A stretch of DNA of 43,338 nt from a bacterium (GCA_030429975.1 JAUIGB010000006.1:1-43338), one strand, 5' to 3'. Numbered from the stretch's first letter, positions 1 through 6,882 are shown. Notes: a model not told the origin generated them from the sequence alone. Numbers and translations are program-made.

Positions 1-38
1 TAACTATCGTGCTAATGTTTTATGGTCTCTTACAGATG

Positions 39-47
39 TGATACGCT
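39..47 (+). promoter_or_regulatory. Extended -10 of a leaderless gene
   Basis: TG-A-TACGCT resembles an extended -10 (TGnTATAAT). Its last base is followed by exactly 6 nt and then the ATG at 54, with no Shine-Dalgarno in between. The predicted transcription start therefore falls on or next to the start codon. The -35 region (TTTATG) is poor. Confidence 0.5.
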
Positions 48-53
48 TTTTGC

Positions 54-728
54 ATGTCACGCCAAGAATCATTACCGCAAATTGTGGAGTCTATTCGACC
101 ACATCTCGAAACCGAGCTTTCTCGTAATGATCCTTCCCTGATCTACTTCGGCATGGAATCCAGCAGACTACTCCATCTGCAATTACGTATCCCTGTTTGC
201 GGTCTAGCGAGTCGTGCCCTTCAGGCCGTACTACGTGATGGCTATCAGGTCGACACGCAACTGGTCAGTATAACCACCGACGTAATCCCCAGTTATTCAA
301 GCGAAGATATCCCGCATCAGCACGTCAGATTACAAACCGATGAACATGTGGTTGATCCCTCTTTTGGCCAACATATGGGCTTATTCGGTTTGTGTTATTC
401 AGTAGCCAAACATTATAATCTATCAGACTTATATCCAGACGAACGAATAGCCGTCTACCCTCTGGATCATACGGATCAATTCGCCGAAGATTTCGCCAAC
501 CACGGCCATGCCCGAATACCGCTCATTCCAATGCCTCCATACCGTGAACGAGTTCCGTATGGCGTGTCACGAAACGCGTCGCTAGACCAATCAATCGACA
601 CCATGCAGACAATCTGGAATCCGGGGGAGTATGTTCCGCATAAATTGCAACGAACGGATTGGGAACATGATATTCAAACGGCTGCAGAATCTATATCAAA
701 AGCAGTCTTGGTTAGAATTAATAGTTAA
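54..728 (+). CDS. Predicted Cys-His-Asp (papain/transglutaminase-like fold) protein, copy 1
   Basis: The function is unknown; this is one of two diverged paralogues lying in tandem (the other is at 920). Both share a C-G-x-A segment in a predicted helix, then H-V-x-L, then V(V/I)DPxxxQ, then LYPxE(R/K). Here the candidate triad is C49, H90 and D101; in the paralogue it is C43, H82 and D93, so the His-Asp spacing is the same. This arrangement is typical of transglutaminase-like cysteine hydrolases or deamidases (family knowledge; assignment inferred). No signal peptide or membrane segment is visible. The ATG sits 6 nt after an extended -10, so the mRNA is probably leaderless. The stop codon lies inside a palindrome that starts at 723. 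Confidence 0.8.
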   Translation: MSRQESLPQIVESIRPHLETELSRNDPSLIYFGMESSRLLHLQLRIPVCGLASRALQAVLRDGYQVDTQLVSITTDVIPSYSSEDIPHQHVRLQTDEHVVDPSFGQHMGLFGLCYSVAKHYNLSDLYPDERIAVYPLDHTDQFAEDFANHGHARIPLIPMPPYRERVPYGVSRNASLDQSIDTMQTIWNPGEYVPHKLQRTDWEHDIQTAAESISKAVLVRINS

Positions 729-753
729 CACGTTAACTATTAACGTGTTAACT
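723..753. repeat. Palindrome over the stop codon: 14-bp arms, 3-nt spacer
   Basis: Perfect inverted arms AGTTAACACGTTAA and TTAACGTGTTAACT are separated by CTA. The stop codon of the upstream gene (TAA 726-728) is inside the left arm. A near-identical element at 35561-35603 also covers a stop codon. There is no U-tract, so it is not a standard intrinsic terminator. It could be a protein-binding site, an mRNA 3'-end hairpin or a dispersed repeat. Confidence 0.8.
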
Positions 754-884
754 TACGTCCACAAACATGCAGATGTTTACATATTGCCTCTTATTTATGT
801 TTCAAATGGTTGTGATAGACCCCTTGGTGGCAATGTCACGGATAGTAGGGCATCCTCACCTACTTTTCTCTATCCTCTACTCGT

Positions 885-913
885 TTGACTTTTTATTATG
901 TTTATGCTAAAAT
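885..913 (+). promoter_or_regulatory. Strong promoter of a leaderless gene
   Basis: TTGACT (885-890), a 17-bp spacer ending in TGC, then TAAAAT (908-913). Six nucleotides later comes the GTG at 920, the only start that opens the long frame, since an ATG at 915 is followed at once by TGA. This fixes the start and predicts a leaderless mRNA. The 130 nt between the preceding palindrome and this promoter hold no gene that I can support. Confidence 0.75.
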
Positions 914-919
914 TATGAA

Positions 920-1567
920 GTGAACCACCACAATACAGAAACAATCAAAAATGCAGTCGAAAAACACATACCCGAACTAGAGGCTGTTTTGGCTGAACAT
1001 GTTGATGGCGACGTCGACCCCGGAATTACACTGTACATGGCCAATTGCGGATTTGCTACGGCCGCATTGCAGCGGCTGCTGGACGAGAAGTATGGTATCC
1101 AGACCGAACGAGTAGCAACTCGCCTACCTAACCCCGACCCGAACGAATACAAGGGATTAAACCATGTGGTATTACGTCATGGTGACACTGTTATAGATCC
1201 CACGCCAAACCAGTTTATAAAAATGGTCGGACTCACCACTGAACGCGCCCAGAACGAAGACTTGCGGCACTTATACCCCACAGAAAAAGTCTGGGTAACC
1301 AGCATCGCCGAGGCCCGGGAGCGAGCCAACATGTTCGCTGAACATGTGTACAATCTGGACCAGCAAGGCTTAGTTTCCCAGCCCGAACAGCACGAACTAG
1401 GACTGTACGGCGTAGGCGTCCTGCGTGGCAGATCATTAGAGGATATGCAGAATGTCTATGGTGACCTATGGGATATCGAAAATTACAAACCCTACCCTGT
1501 CAGCGAACAACGTGAACAATTCACGCACATCGGCCACGATTTAGTCGAACGAGTAAAAAACAGCTAA
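920..1567 (+). CDS. Predicted Cys-His-Asp protein, copy 2
   Basis: This paralogue of the gene at 54 has 215 aa. The candidate catalytic residues are C43 (in NCGFATAALQRLL), H82 (in NHVVL) and D93 (in VIDPTPNQF); the overall order and the C-terminal SLEDMQ...W segment match copy 1. The function is unknown; a cytoplasmic cysteine hydrolase, deamidase or acyltransferase is inferred from the triad. The start is GTG, supported by a promoter whose -10 ends 6 nt upstream. The 3' end overlaps the convergent gdhA by 4 bp. The two copies have diverged strongly, which suggests an old duplication with specialisation. Confidence 0.8.
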   Translation: MNHHNTETIKNAVEKHIPELEAVLAEHVDGDVDPGITLYMANCGFATAALQRLLDEKYGIQTERVATRLPNPDPNEYKGLNHVVLRHGDTVIDPTPNQFIKMVGLTTERAQNEDLRHLYPTEKVWVTSIAEARERANMFAEHVYNLDQQGLVSQPEQHELGLYGVGVLRGRSLEDMQNVYGDLWDIENYKPYPVSEQREQFTHIGHDLVERVKNS

Positions 1568-2766
1568 TCTTCGTAAAGTTTTTTCAGCGCTAGGACAAAG
1601 CCGGATTCTTTCATACCGGTATGGTTTTCGGTAACGTAATCGTACAAATCATTAGTGGCGGATTTCATATATTTGGCTAGGCGCTGATTTACCTTCGTCT
1701 TGCTCCAGCTTTCGCTTGCCCTATTTTGGACCCATTCCAGATAACTGACAATCACGCCACCGGCGTTTGCGATGATATCGGGCAGGATTATTCTGCCGTT
1801 TTTTTCTAGGTATTCGTGAGCATCGTAGGTGACGGGACTGTTTGCCATTTCTACTAAATATTTCGCCTTTACTGACTTCATGTTATCCCTGTTCACGGCG
1901 TCTTCTAGCCCAGCTAGGACCAGCACGTCGACGTCTAGCGCGAGCAGTTCTTCGTTGGTGATTTGTTTGCCCTTTTCGTAATCAGCAAATCGACCCCGAC
2001 CATCCTTGAACTTCTGCAGTTCTTCGGCGTCAAATCCGTTAGAATCAAAAACTCCACCGGCTGAGTCGCTGGCGGCTACAAGTTTCCATTTGGGATTTAG
2101 TTCCTTGGCAGTGGTCGCAAAAAACGAACCTACGTTGCCAAAACCTTGGACGGCATAGGTCAGCGATTCTTCGGCCTGACCTTCTAGCGCCAGCCACTCC
2201 GTCAAACATAGCACGCCACCACGACCAGTTGCCGCGTCACGACCCAATGATCCGCCATTTGGAATAGATTTGCCAGTAAAGCTAGCGCGTGACTTATCGC
2301 CGGTCAGTTGTTCGTATTCATCCACCATCCAATCAATAATAGTGCTGTTTGTATTTACATCCGGTGCTGGCACGTCTTGGTCGGGACCAATGTGCTGATG
2401 CAGTCCACGGACATATTTGCGGGTTAGCTCCTCTAGCTCCTCGGGTGAAAGCTCGCGCGGATTGACGGCAATTCCGCCTTTGCCACCACCCAACGGCAGA
2501 CCTACAGCGGCGGTTTTTAGACTCATCAAGGTAGCTAAGGTTTTAACCTCATCTAGCTTGACATTGTGGTGATATCGTATGCCGCCTTTGTATGGGCCAC
2601 GTGCATTGTTGTGCTGGACGCGGTATGCATCAAACTTTTTGCCACTATCCAGTTCTATCCGAAATACATGTTCGGCGTTCGCCTTTTTTACTTGTTTTTG
2701 TATGTCCGCGCCCAGACCCAGACGTGCTACCGCCAAGTCCAAAAATCTATGAGTATCGTCCAACAT
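1564..2766 (-). CDS. gdhA: Glutamate dehydrogenase
   Basis: This 400-aa member of the Glu/Leu/Phe/Val dehydrogenase family interconverts glutamate with 2-oxoglutarate and ammonia using NAD(P). Visible signatures are the dimerisation-domain segment GPYKGGIRYH, the glycine-rich segment PLGGGKGGI carrying the catalytic-type Lys, and the Rossmann turn VQGFGNVG. The length is typical for bacterial hexameric enzymes. A good SD (AAAGGGGAG) lies 4-5 nt before the ATG, and a TATAAT-like -10 lies further upstream. The promoter region is shared back to back with the GC-rich genes at 2900. No other nitrogen-assimilation gene is adjacent. The cofactor (NAD or NADP) cannot be decided by eye. Confidence 0.95.
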   Translation of the reverse strand: MLDDTHRFLDLAVARLGLGADIQKQVKKANAEHVFRIELDSGKKFDAYRVQHNNARGPYKGGIRYHHNVKLDEVKTLATLMSLKTAAVGLPLGGGKGGIAVNPRELSPEELEELTRKYVRGLHQHIGPDQDVPAPDVNTNSTIIDWMVDEYEQLTGDKSRASFTGKSIPNGGSLGRDAATGRGGVLCLTEWLALEGQAEESLTYAVQGFGNVGSFFATTAKELNPKWKLVAASDSAGGVFDSNGFDAEELQKFKDGRGRFADYEKGKQITNEELLALDVDVLVLAGLEDAVNRDNMKSVKAKYLVEMANSPVTYDAHEYLEKNGRIILPDIIANAGGVIVSYLEWVQNRASESWSKTKVNQRLAKYMKSATNDLYDYVTENHTGMKESGFVLALKKLYED

Positions 2767-2816
2767 ATCACTCCCCTTTCAAGACTTTTTCGTTCGAGCT
2801 TTCATTATAGCATTTT

Positions 2817-2872
2817 TTGACAAAACAGGTTCAAAGGTATATAATATTTTTATTACTGGGTTCCCGCCCAGT
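2817..2872 (+). promoter_or_regulatory. Consensus promoter plus 5'-end hairpin
   Basis: TTGACA (2817-2822), a 17-bp spacer and TATAAT (2840-2845) form a perfect consensus promoter. Around the expected transcript 5' end lies a 6-bp hairpin, ACTGGG (2855-2860) pairing with CCCAGT (2867-2872). A stem-loop at the extreme 5' end is a known mRNA stabiliser, so strong expression of the two downstream genes is inferred. Confidence 0.75.
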
Positions 2873-2899
2873 ATTTATGTGCAAAAAGAGAGGGTACGT

Positions 2900-3202
2900 A
2901 TGTCACGCAGGTTCGACGCTGTGATCGTCGAAAGTTCCAACCCAACCGCTGGCACGGAGGTTTCGATGGCTATCAGCCCCGCTCTCCGAGTAACCGGCAT
3001 GGTGGAAGATCCCCGACACATCGGTCTCCTCGTCATAGAGGAGTACTCGAGCGCGGACAATGGCGTCACTGTCAAGTGGATCGCTAACCTGTTGTGGGTG
3101 GAAGCGCCCTTCAACAAGGTGCAAGAAGTCGCCGATACCGTCGACAACATCGTCAATGTCTACCGATACGAGAAACGTCCAGCGCCCGCACGGTTGCGCT
3201 GA
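2900..3202 (+). CDS. Small GC-rich protein, tandem paralogue A
   Basis: No family is recognised. This 100-aa protein is soluble with no membrane segment. It aligns with the next gene: both have a SMxISPA block, a basic (R)V segment, D-R-x-x-G, an (I)-x-E-x-x-S segment, W-x-x-x-L-L-x-V-E and a C-terminal helix ending near a lysine. They are therefore tandem duplicates. The start is the ATG at 2900 with GAGAGG 6 nt upstream; an upstream in-frame GTG at 2879 is less likely because it precedes that SD. Codon use is much richer in C/G-ending codons than in the neighbours. It is co-transcribed with the gene at 3221 (18-bp gap) and the unit ends at the strong terminator at 3582. Confidence 0.75.
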   Translation: MSRRFDAVIVESSNPTAGTEVSMAISPALRVTGMVEDPRHIGLLVIEEYSSADNGVTVKWIANLLWVEAPFNKVQEVADTVDNIVNVYRYEKRPAPARLR

Positions 3203-3220
3203 CAACGAGAGGAAGAGCTA

Positions 3221-3562
3221 ATGCAAATCCTAGAAGTAGTTGTTGCCCGAGAGGCAGGAGAACTGTCACTCGGTGGTAGCATGCGAATCAGTCCCGCCGA
3301 CGCCAATCGTCCGGCGCGCGTGCTAACCCGCACCGTCAAGGACCGTAAATTCGTTGGCGACCGAATCGTCGACGAGTTCCGAAGCAACTTCGACGTGAGT
3401 GCCGAGTGGCACATGGGTCATTTGTTGCGAGTCGAGTTGCGTCAACGGGCCATAAAGTCCGTCCGGCGTTTGGCGCTGAGAGTTGAAGAAATCATCGACA
3501 CGCACAAGGACTCGAAGTACGTGCCCGAGAACGAGGAACCGTTCAGTCGGGCGTCGATCTGA
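3221..3562 (+). CDS. Small GC-rich protein, tandem paralogue B
   Basis: This 113-aa relative of the preceding gene shares the SMRISPA block, the D-R-x-x-G turn, E-F-R-S-N and a W-x-x-x-x-L-L-R-V-E stretch followed by an amphipathic helix. No known domain is recognised. It has an SD (GAGAGGAAG) and an ATG start. It is the last gene before a strong intrinsic terminator, so the pair forms a closed unit with its own consensus promoter. High GC and strong signals suggest either high expression or acquisition from a higher-GC source; the sequence alone cannot separate these. Confidence 0.75.
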   Translation: MQILEVVVAREAGELSLGGSMRISPADANRPARVLTRTVKDRKFVGDRIVDEFRSNFDVSAEWHMGHLLRVELRQRAIKSVRRLALRVEEIIDTHKDSKYVPENEEPFSRASI

Positions 3563-3581
3563 CAAGACGGGGGTAGAAGTG

Positions 3582-3624
3582 GCCCATCGCCATGCGTGAC
3601 TACACGCTGGCGATGGGCTTTTCT
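3582..3624 (+). terminator. Intrinsic terminator of the tandem paralogue unit
   Basis: GCCCATCGCCA and its complement TGGCGATGGGC, with a further GCGTG/CACGC pairing inside, form a long stem followed by TTTTCT. It lies 19 nt after the stop at 3562. Confidence 0.9.
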
Positions 3625-3628
3625 CATT

Positions 3629-4054
3629 TCAAGCCACTTGTTCTAGGTCTATTTGTGACGATACATAGCCAAACTCTTGTCTGGGAACGCCCTTATTTAT
3701 CTTGACACGGATATGTAGCAGGTTGAGCGCGGGATTGCCCATATATACACGTAGCATTACTTCGAAATACTCTGCGGTATTGTTGTTACCCACCATGCGC
3801 ATAGCAACCTCTTTGGCATGTTCTAGGGCGCCCGGCCCGTACTTATTTGCCAAATCAATTGGCGCGACATACGTGGCGCCCTCGACCTGTCTTACGGAGT
3901 TTTCGTCATCAATTAGGGTAACGTTGCCCTCGTCTAGGTATAGAGTTGCCATATGATGGGCGGATGCCATATAGGGGTCGTATGGATCAGGCTCTAACAT
4001 CCAGTCCAGTATCTCTGACTCTTTTAGATTCCTAATATACGGTTCGGGGTTCAT
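3629..4054 (-). CDS. Unknown 141-aa protein
   Basis: No family is recognised. The protein is acidic and soluble, without a signal peptide, and has a mixed alpha/beta composition (PEPYIRNLKESEILDWML at the N-terminus). The ATG at 4054 is preferred over an upstream in-frame ATG because the segment before it contains AT-rich -10-like hexamers (TATATT/TATTAT) ending about 7 nt before this ATG and no SD, matching the leaderless pattern of this window. It reads convergently towards the GC-rich pair and follows the terminator of the GC-rich gene at 4271. Confidence 0.7.
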   Translation of the reverse strand: MNPEPYIRNLKESEILDWMLEPDPYDPYMASAHHMATLYLDEGNVTLIDDENSVRQVEGATYVAPIDLANKYGPGALEHAKEVAMRMVGNNNTAEYFEVMLRVYMGNPALNLLHIRVKINKGVPRQEFGYVSSQIDLEQVA

Positions 4055-4091
4055 AATATAAATAATATACCACCATTTTGTACAAATAAAA

Positions 4092-4128
4092 GCAAAAACC
4101 CACCTAACCATACAGGCCGGGCGGGCTT
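4092..4128 (-). terminator. Probable terminator after the Cys-rich mini-gene
   Basis: On the minus strand AGCCCGCC can pair (with G-U pairs) with GGTGGGT across an 18-nt loop, followed by TTTTTGCTTTT. It sits just after the stop at 4146 of the small Cys-rich frame, closing that unit. Confidence 0.55.
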
Positions 4129-4145
4129 CTGCATGATTAGATGGG

Positions 4146-4274
4146 TCATGAATTGGAAGAGAGACGATTCAAACGGCCGACGACCTGTTGCGCAACCGCG
4201 CAGGTCCAGTCACAACAGTGCTGTTCGCCATGCTTGCATTCAGCACACCGACAGTGACACTTGATACTGCTCAG
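4146..4274 (-). CDS. Cys-rich 42-aa mini-protein with a CTG start
   Basis: This frame is missed if only ATG/GTG/TTG starts are allowed. It encodes IKCHCRCAECKHGEQHCC followed by DWTCAVAQQVV: eight Cys and three His within about 30 residues, like a zinc-binding or disulfide-rich peptide. The frame opens at CTG, which overlaps the TGA stop of the upstream gene as CTGA, the same geometry as the common ATGA coupling. An SD-like AGAGG lies 7 nt before it. Codons are GC-rich like the upstream gene, and a terminator follows. A CTG start is unusual, so this rests on composition, coupling geometry and the Cys pattern; function unknown. Confidence 0.5.
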   Translation of the reverse strand: MSSIKCHCRCAECKHGEQHCCDWTCAVAQQVVGRLNRLSSNS

Positions 4275-4603
4275 AGTTCTACCTCTTTCCAGCCGGTTTG
4301 ACGTTGCGTATACAACCGCTCTCGTGAAGCTAGGGCGCTGCGTCGCGCTGCGGCCTGGTCACTGTACTGAAGTGGTGCGCGACTGACGTGCCACACCTGC
4401 TTCAATTCGCCCTTGGGCAACATGTCGAACTCTGCCAGAAGTGCCTTGGTCATCGCGGCACACATGTCGTCCGCGGCCTGTTGTTCGCCCGTGGTCAGCG
4501 GCCATTGGTTGTCGCCCCATTGGCGATGAGCCAGGTCTCGCAACCGATGCTCCAGCCGCTGATAGACGTCGGCTGTTAACGTATCACTCTCTTGAATCCC
4601 CAT
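4271..4603 (-). CDS. GC-rich unknown protein, 110 aa
   Basis: No family is recognised. The protein is soluble, helical and Ala/Gln/Arg-rich (for example EHRLRDLAHRQWGDNQW), without membrane segments. The ATG at 4603 is chosen because AGGAG lies 7 nt upstream; the upstream AT-rich stretch supplies -10-like sequence. GC-rich codon use sets it apart from its flanks. Its stop overlaps the CTG start of the Cys-rich mini-protein, so the two are probably made together and may form a complex (inference). Confidence 0.65.
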   Translation of the reverse strand: MGIQESDTLTADVYQRLEHRLRDLAHRQWGDNQWPLTTGEQQAADDMCAAMTKALLAEFDMLPKGELKQVWHVSRAPLQYSDQAAARRSALASRERLYTQRQTGWKEVEL

Positions 4604-4704
4604 AAAAGTACTCCTAGTGTAGTAGGTGGTTAGGATTATTAATATTATTACATAAAAATTTAGATAAATCAATATGAGCTATCCAGAGCTGGAGTTCAAT
4701 ATTC

Positions 4705-5592
4705 TTATAACAACCTGCCCCCTGTGGCACCAATGACATCACCGGACACAAAGCTCGACTCTTGACTTGCCAGAAAGACATACAGCGGTGCAAGTTCGGC
4801 AGGTTGACCAGCACGCCCTAATGGAGTGTTCTGTCCAAACTTCGTTAATTTATCTTGGGATTGTCCGTGTGATGGTTGCAACGGGGTCCATACCGGCCCC
4901 GGCGCCACGGCATTCACACGAATACCCTTCGGTGTCAGTTCCTGTGCTAGGCCTTTGGTAAAGCTAGTAATCGCGCCCTTTGTCGACGCGTAGTCTAATA
5001 GACCCGGGGATGGTCGCGTAGCCTGAATAGACGTGGTGTTAATAATAGAAGCTCCGGGTTTTAGATATTCAGATGCCTCCTGACATATCCAAAACATAGA
5101 GAACACATTTACCGTAAATGTATTGACCAGCTGTTTCGATGATATATCCGTAAAATTCTCTTTAAATACTTGCTTGCCCGAATTATTCACGACGATATCT
5201 AGACCGCCTAACTCTTTTGCGGCTTTATGTACCAACTTTCGGGCCTCGTCCTCGTTCGTGAAATCCGCTGGCACGCCCACGGCTTTCTGACCGCTGTCGC
5301 GCATGACGCCCAACACATCTTCGGCATCGGATTTTTCCGAATCCAAATAACTAATCACGACATCGGCTCCTTCGCGGACGAACGCTATCGCGATAGCCCT
5401 GCCAATACCGCTATCGGCTCCAGTTATAAGCGCTTTTCGCCCTTTCAATCTACCGTTACCTTCATAGGTTTCGACTCCGTGATGCGCCTTCGGTCTCAAT
5501 CCACTATCAAGTCCTGGCTCTGGTTGCTTTTGCTCTGGTATTTCCATAACAGGATATTGAGTCCTGGGATCTGCTATTTTGTACTGATTCAT
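4705..5592 (-). CDS. SDR oxidoreductase, general-stress YdaD/YhdF/YghA type
   Basis: This 295-aa short-chain dehydrogenase has an N-terminal extension rich in Pro/Glu (PVMEIPEQKQPEPGL), the NAD(P)-binding TGADSGIGRAIA, NNSG, an active-site Ser before YASTK, and the PGPVWTP loop. The extended N-terminus and the ending SGDVIGATGG match the general-stress-protein-39/YghA group, which act on aldehydes, alcohols or sugars. The substrate is unknown. A strong SD (AGGAGGT) precedes the ATG, and ChaB lies just upstream in the same direction (11 bp), so a two-gene stress operon is likely. Confidence 0.92.
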   Translation of the reverse strand: MNQYKIADPRTQYPVMEIPEQKQPEPGLDSGLRPKAHHGVETYEGNGRLKGRKALITGADSGIGRAIAIAFVREGADVVISYLDSEKSDAEDVLGVMRDSGQKAVGVPADFTNEDEARKLVHKAAKELGGLDIVVNNSGKQVFKENFTDISSKQLVNTFTVNVFSMFWICQEASEYLKPGASIINTTSIQATRPSPGLLDYASTKGAITSFTKGLAQELTPKGIRVNAVAPGPVWTPLQPSHGQSQDKLTKFGQNTPLGRAGQPAELAPLYVFLASQESSFVSGDVIGATGGRLL

Positions 5593-5603
5593 TGATATAC
5601 CTC

Positions 5604-5834
5604 CTAGCTTTTATGCCATTTGTCATCATCGCGTCTTTGATACCCGGCCTTTTTTACTGCACCCCAAGCTACTTTGTGGGCGACCTGTTCTATGTCCTCA
5701 TTACCGCGACGCTTTTTCGGGTCTTTGTAATGACCGTATGCACTATTAAATGCCTCTTTGTATACGTTTTGGGCATGAGCCGGTAGCGCATGTTGCACGC
5801 CATCGGGTAAATCTTTGGTTGTTCTGTATGGCAT
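5604..5834 (-). CDS. chaB: ChaB family protein
   Basis: This 76-aa protein has the ChaB signature: an N-terminal LPDGVQHALPAHAQNVYKEA stretch, a central KKRRGN loop and the ending HKVAWGAVKKAGY. ChaB was named as a cation-transport regulator in E. coli, but its biochemical role is not settled. The SD AAAGGAGGG precedes the ATG. It is first in an operon with the SDR at 4705. A ChaB and stress-SDR pair suggests a general or osmotic stress role (inference). Confidence 0.92.
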   Translation of the reverse strand: MPYRTTKDLPDGVQHALPAHAQNVYKEAFNSAYGHYKDPKKRRGNEDIEQVAHKVAWGAVKKAGYQRRDDDKWHKS

Positions 5835-5948
5835 ATATCCCTCCTTTTACGTACTATTCTTTGGCCATTGTATATGCGAAGGCTTATGTTTGACTTAAAT
5901 ACAGACAGGGAGGATGCTTCTATCTCGAACAGGACTTGGCGTAGCATA

Positions 5949-5985
5949 GAAAAAATCCCCAGCCTTTTGGCTGAGGGTTTTTTCT
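5949..5985. terminator. Bidirectional intrinsic terminator next to the initiator tRNA
   Basis: AGCC-TTTT-GGCT forms the core of a C/G-rich stem with T6 runs on both strands (AAAAAATCCCC... and ...GGGTTTTTTC). It lies directly 3' of the minus-strand tRNA and also faces the chaB promoter side. Confidence 0.85.
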
Positions 5986-6063
5986 TGGTTGCGGGGGCAG
6001 GATTCGAACCTGCGACCTTGTGGTTATGAGCCACACGAGCTGACCAGACTGCTCCACCCCGCG
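5986..6063 (-). tRNA. Initiator tRNA-fMet (CAU)
   Basis: This is a full cloverleaf of 78 nt with encoded CCA. Acceptor arms CGCGGGG/CCCCGCA leave the C1xA72 mismatch diagnostic of bacterial initiator tRNA; the D-stem GAGC/GCTC gives the A11:U24 pair also typical of initiators. The anticodon loop is CTCATAA. The anticodon stem is TGTGG/CCACA, so only 30:40 and 31:39 are G:C and pair 29:41 is U:A, in place of the usual run of three G:C pairs. It is followed by a bidirectional terminator. Confidence 0.95.
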
Positions 6064-6109
6064 GCGTATGTACAATCCTAGCACTTTAAATACATTTTTT
6101 CAAGTGATG

Positions 6110-6553
6110 TCAACTGCCTGTCTCGGGCTTATCACCAAACAAGAAATCCATCCATTGTTCAAACGGCGTCTTTTTAACCGGACCGACCGTCACGACAGGC
6201 TCCACGCTCTCGTCCACCGCCAATGCCTCTTCCGAGTTTGGCGGAAGGATTAGTACCCTTTCGCCAGGTAACGCAAGCCCTAGGCGACGCTTTAACTCTA
6301 GAGTTTTGTACTCGTCACTTTGGTAATATCTTTGCTCGTAGCGTAGTGTATCTGCCTGTAACTCCGCCAGTTGTAGCTGGCGATTCTTGTCGTTAATAAC
6401 GCGTTGTAGCTGGTAGTTTCTCTCGACGGACTGCACCGACGAAATAGCCCAGCTACCAGCAATTACCAATGCCACCAGTAATACGATGTTATTAGATGTC
6501 AGCCATCTGTGACGAATGTGGTAGATTAAACTATTCAAACGACGGTTTTGCAT
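6110..6553 (-). CDS. FtsB/DivIC-like septum formation protein
   Basis: This 147-aa single-pass protein has a short basic cytoplasmic N-terminus, one membrane helix at about 22-43 (NIVLLVALVIAGSWAISSV), then a coiled coil at about 48-90 and the segment YYQSDEYKTLELKRRLGLA, which matches the FtsB/DivIC layout (helix, coiled coil, then the 'E-x-x-A-R-x-x-L-G' type region). These proteins bridge the divisome. The C-terminal tail (about 45 aa) is low complexity. Start: a -10-like TACAAT lies 10 nt before the ATG and an AGAGAAG could act as a weak SD. Confidence 0.75.
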   Translation of the reverse strand: MQNRRLNSLIYHIRHRWLTSNNIVLLVALVIAGSWAISSVQSVERNYQLQRVINDKNRQLQLAELQADTLRYEQRYYQSDEYKTLELKRRLGLALPGERVLILPPNSEEALAVDESVEPVVTVGPVKKTPFEQWMDFLFGDKPETGS

Positions 6554-6756
6554 ATGCTTCTCTATTGTATCGTAGAGAACCTATCCAATAACATCTTTTC
6601 GGCTATAAAACCTCGTATGACGCCCCGGTCATAATCTCCGCTCCGCAAAGTGTGTAATAATACTTTTTGTCACGGAGATTAAGTCCAGCATCGCCATTCC
6701 AGGATTTTCGCACTTGAAAAGTGTCATTAAATGGGTTCTAGTGGTAAAATGGTGCA
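6554..6756. other. Intergenic stretch with an inverted repeat and the tRNA promoter
   Basis: About 200 nt with no gene. It contains an 8-bp inverted repeat, AATCTCCG (6633-6640) and CGGAGATT (6673-6680), and an extended -10 TGGTAAAAT (6742-6750) just before the tRNA at 6762. The repeat could be a small-RNA stem or operator; no promoter or terminator pair was found to support an RNA gene. Confidence 0.4.
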
Positions 6757-6761
6757 GGCAA

Positions 6762-6837
6762 GGGGCAGTAGCTCATCGGTTAGAGCAGGACGCTCATAAC
6801 GTCTTGGTAGTAGGTTCGATTCCTACCTGCCCCACCA
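6762..6837 (+). tRNA. tRNA with CAU anticodon (elongator Met or Ile2)
   Basis: A 76-nt cloverleaf with encoded CCA: acceptor GGGGCAG/CTGCCCC fully paired (so not an initiator), D-stem GCTC/GAGC, anticodon arm GGACG-CTCATAA-CGTCT, variable loop TGGTA, T-arm GTAGG/CCTAC. A CAU anticodon with a paired acceptor is either elongator Met or the lysidine-modified Ile2 that reads AUA; the variable region resembles Ile2 as much as Met, so I leave it open. Confidence 0.93.
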
Positions 6838-6856
6838 GAATTTATATATCTTACTA

Positions 6857-6882
6857 CCAGTATTGCAAAATACTGGTTTTTA
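6857..6882 (+). terminator. Intrinsic terminator of the tRNA
   Basis: CCAGTATT-gcaa-AATACTGG (8 bp, tetraloop) followed by TTTTTAT, starting 19 nt after the tRNA CCA. Confidence 0.85.

Noticed and set aside
4271-4603. A programmed -1 frameshift joining the GC-rich gene to the Cys-rich frame
   Set aside because: No X-XXY-YYZ slippery heptamer or downstream pseudoknot is visible before the stop; the CTGA overlap with an SD explains the second frame better.
6762-6837. Firm assignment as tRNA-Ile2 (lysidine)
   Set aside because: A CAU anticodon and variable loop are compatible with Ile2, but identity elements cannot be separated from elongator Met by eye.
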